A stretch of DNA of 64,000 nucleotides from Hirschia maritima DSM 19733 (GTDB lineage Bacteria > Pseudomonadota > Alphaproteobacteria > Caulobacterales > Hyphomonadaceae). The DNA lies in assembly GCF_000378345.1 (NCBI RefSeq), contig NZ_KB899544.1:1077329-1141328 (forward strand), written 5' to 3'. The position numbers and the translations under genes are program-made. The notes beneath the pieces were generated by a model. It was given only the letters and a program-made list of their open reading frames with translations, did no database searches and had not been told where the DNA came from. Within the stretch, counting starts at the first letter, position 1. Each line of letters starts with the position of its first letter. Below, piece by piece: positions 62,622 to 64,000 of this stretch.

Positions 62622-64000
62622 ATGAAAGACACAAAATGGGTCTATGATTTCGGTGGTGGCGCTTCAGATGGCGACGCGACAATGAAAAACCTTCTGGGAG
62701 GAAAAGGTGCCAACCTTGCTGAGATGGCAAGTTTGGGTTTGCCTGTGCCTCCTGGGTTTACGATTACAACAGCCGTATGTACCGCATTTTATGATCTTGG
62801 CCGTAAGTATCCAGATGATCTGAATGAACAGCTTGAAGCCAGCTTAAAAACACTTGAAGGCAAGACAGGTAAAGTCTTTGGGGCTGCAGATAACCCATTA
62901 TTGGTGTCTGTACGTTCTGGGGCACGTGCCTCTATGCCAGGTATGATGGACACTGTTCTAAACCTTGGTTTGAACGACACAACAACAGAAGGTCTTGCCA
63001 AGCTTTCTGGTGATGCACGTTTTGCCTATGATAGCTATCGCCGCTTCATTCAGATGTATTCAAATGTTGTGCTGAACATTTCACACGATGTGTTTGAAGA
63101 CATTCTGGAAGATTATAAAGATCTACAAGGCTATGAGCTAGACACAGATATGACTGCACAAGACTGGCAGGATGTTATCGTCAAATATAAAGCTGCAGTG
63201 ACTTCCAACAATAATGGCGAGCCATTCCCTGAAGATCCAAAGGATCAATTATGGGGTGCTGTTGGTGCTGTGTTTGGGTCATGGATGAATGACCGCGCTA
63301 TTTTCTACCGTAAGCACAATGACATCCCGGCTTCATGGGGAACTGCTGTGAATGTGCAGTCTATGGTGTTCGGAAACATGGGTGACACATCCGCAACGGG
63401 TGTTGCGTTTACGCGTGACCCTGGAACAGGTGAGAACCTTTTTTACGGTGAGTATCTCATCAATGCGCAAGGTGAAGATGTGGTGGCAGGTATTCGTACA
63501 CCAGCTCCAATTTCTAAAGCGCGTGCCGCTGAGATGGGCTCTGACGATGCCCCATTAGAAGTGACAATGCCGGAAGTCTATAAGCAGTTGACTGATGTGT
63601 CAGATAAGCTTGAGAAACACTATCGCGACATGCAGGACATTGAGTTCACTGTTGAGCAAGGCACGCTTTACATGCTGCAAACGCGTAATGGTAAGCGCAC
63701 GGCACCAGCTGCTTTGGCCATGGCTGTTGAGATGTGTAAAGAAGGCCTCATTACTGAAAATGAAGCTGTGCTGCGTTTAGCGCCAGCACAATTAGACCAG
63801 CTACTTCACCCAATGATTGACCAAGATGCAAAAGCTGAAGCTGTGGCTGCCGGTCAGGTGTTTGTAAAAGGTCTTCCTGCCTCACCAGGGGCCGCCATCG
63901 GTAAGATTGTGTTTGATTCTGATGAGGCTGCTGATGAAGCGGCTAAGGGTGAGAATGTTATTCTTGTTCGTATCGAAACAAGCCCAGAAGATATTCACGG
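62622..64000 (+). CDS. ppdK: Pyruvate phosphate dikinase, 5' part (runs off window end)
   Basis: The frame stays open to the window edge (459 codons of about 890). The N-terminal ATP-grasp region is KNLLGGKGANLAEMASLGLP, VPPGFTITT and SVRSGARASMPGMMDTVLNL. GVAFTRDPGTGENLFYGEYL and TRNGKRTAPAAL are also diagnostic. The central phosphohistidine domain begins at ASPGAAIGKIVFD, and the catalytic His lies just beyond the end. The enzyme interconverts pyruvate and PEP using ATP and phosphate. Placed 13 bp after dld, it should send lactate-derived pyruvate into gluconeogenesis. Confidence 0.95.
   Translation, partial: MKDTKWVYDFGGGASDGDATMKNLLGGKGANLAEMASLGLPVPPGFTITTAVCTAFYDLGRKYPDDLNEQLEASLKTLEGKTGKVFGAADNPLLVSVRSGARASMPGMMDTVLNLGLNDTTTEGLAKLSGDARFAYDSYRRFIQMYSNVVLNISHDVFEDILEDYKDLQGYELDTDMTAQDWQDVIVKYKAAVTSNNNGEPFPEDPKDQLWGAVGAVFGSWMNDRAIFYRKHNDIPASWGTAVNVQSMVFGNMGDTSATGVAFTRDPGTGENLFYGEYLINAQGEDVVAGIRTPAPISKARAAEMGSDDAPLEVTMPEVYKQLTDVSDKLEKHYRDMQDIEFTVEQGTLYMLQTRNGKRTAPAALAMAVEMCKEGLITENEAVLRLAPAQLDQLLHPMIDQDAKAEAVAAGQVFVKGLPASPGAAIGKIVFDSDEAADEAAKGENVILVRIETSPEDIH

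Overview
The window looks like a chromosomal stretch of a moderately AT-rich, marine-type alphaproteobacterium, probably in or near the Hyphomonadaceae/Maricaulales. This rests on gene content alone: four large TonB-dependent receptors, a complete branched-chain amino-acid catabolic cluster, a PutA without an N-terminal DNA-binding domain, TRAP transport and many small lipoproteins. No rRNA, tRNA or CRISPR array was seen. One degenerate insertion sequence is present.

Layout. 1-0.5 kb: 5' part of a DUF885-type lipoprotein. 0.9-19.5 kb: an AraC regulator divergent from a TonB receptor, two acyl-CoA synthetases, an SDR dehydrogenase, mmsA, enoyl-CoA hydratase, acyl-CoA dehydrogenase, mmsB, and the four subunits of the branched-chain 2-oxoacid dehydrogenase complex. 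Together these cover most of valine (and much of isoleucine) breakdown to propionyl-CoA. 19.6-22.6 kb: an FdhF/YdeP-like molybdoenzyme and a DEDDh exonuclease. 22.7-26.9 kb: an mdeR-mdeA-mdeB methionine catabolic module (methionine to 2-oxobutyrate to propionyl-CoA). 27-29 kb: a beta-lactamase-fold serine hydrolase and an LpxH-like phosphoesterase. 29-35.3 kb: a cobalamin riboswitch followed by a translationally coupled btuB-btuF-btuC-btuD-cobQ operon. Propionyl-CoA is usually assimilated through B12-dependent methylmalonyl-CoA mutase, so this operon may serve the neighbouring pathways.

35.5-44 kb: a GMC oxidoreductase, a Zur-box-like site with a small His/Cys-rich protein and a ZnuD-like zinc receptor, then putA with a divergent Lrp-type regulator. 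44-48 kb: a PLP enzyme, a lipoprotein glycerophosphodiesterase, and a decay zone with a truncated LysR gene abutting a carbonic-anhydrase remnant. 47-52.3 kb: two paralogous alpha/beta-hydrolase lipoproteins flanking a TonB receptor. 52.3-54.9 kb: gene-poor DNA holding a broken IS3-family element and, at its edge, a perfect Zur-like palindrome before a truncated reading frame. 54.9-64 kb: a carboxylate module with a TRAP transporter (dctPQM) divergent from a GntR/FadR-type regulator, a DcaP-like porin, D-lactate dehydrogenase (dld) and pyruvate phosphate dikinase (ppdK, cut by the window end). This fits uptake and oxidation of D-lactate with gluconeogenic use of the pyruvate.

The most unusual points are: the twin lipoprotein hydrolases around one TonB receptor; a shared inverted-repeat motif upstream of mmsA and the bkd operon; the zinc module plus a second Zur-like box at the IS edge; the carbonic-anhydrase remnant; and several hairpins that may set expression within operons. 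No clearly unprecedented defence or mobile system was found.
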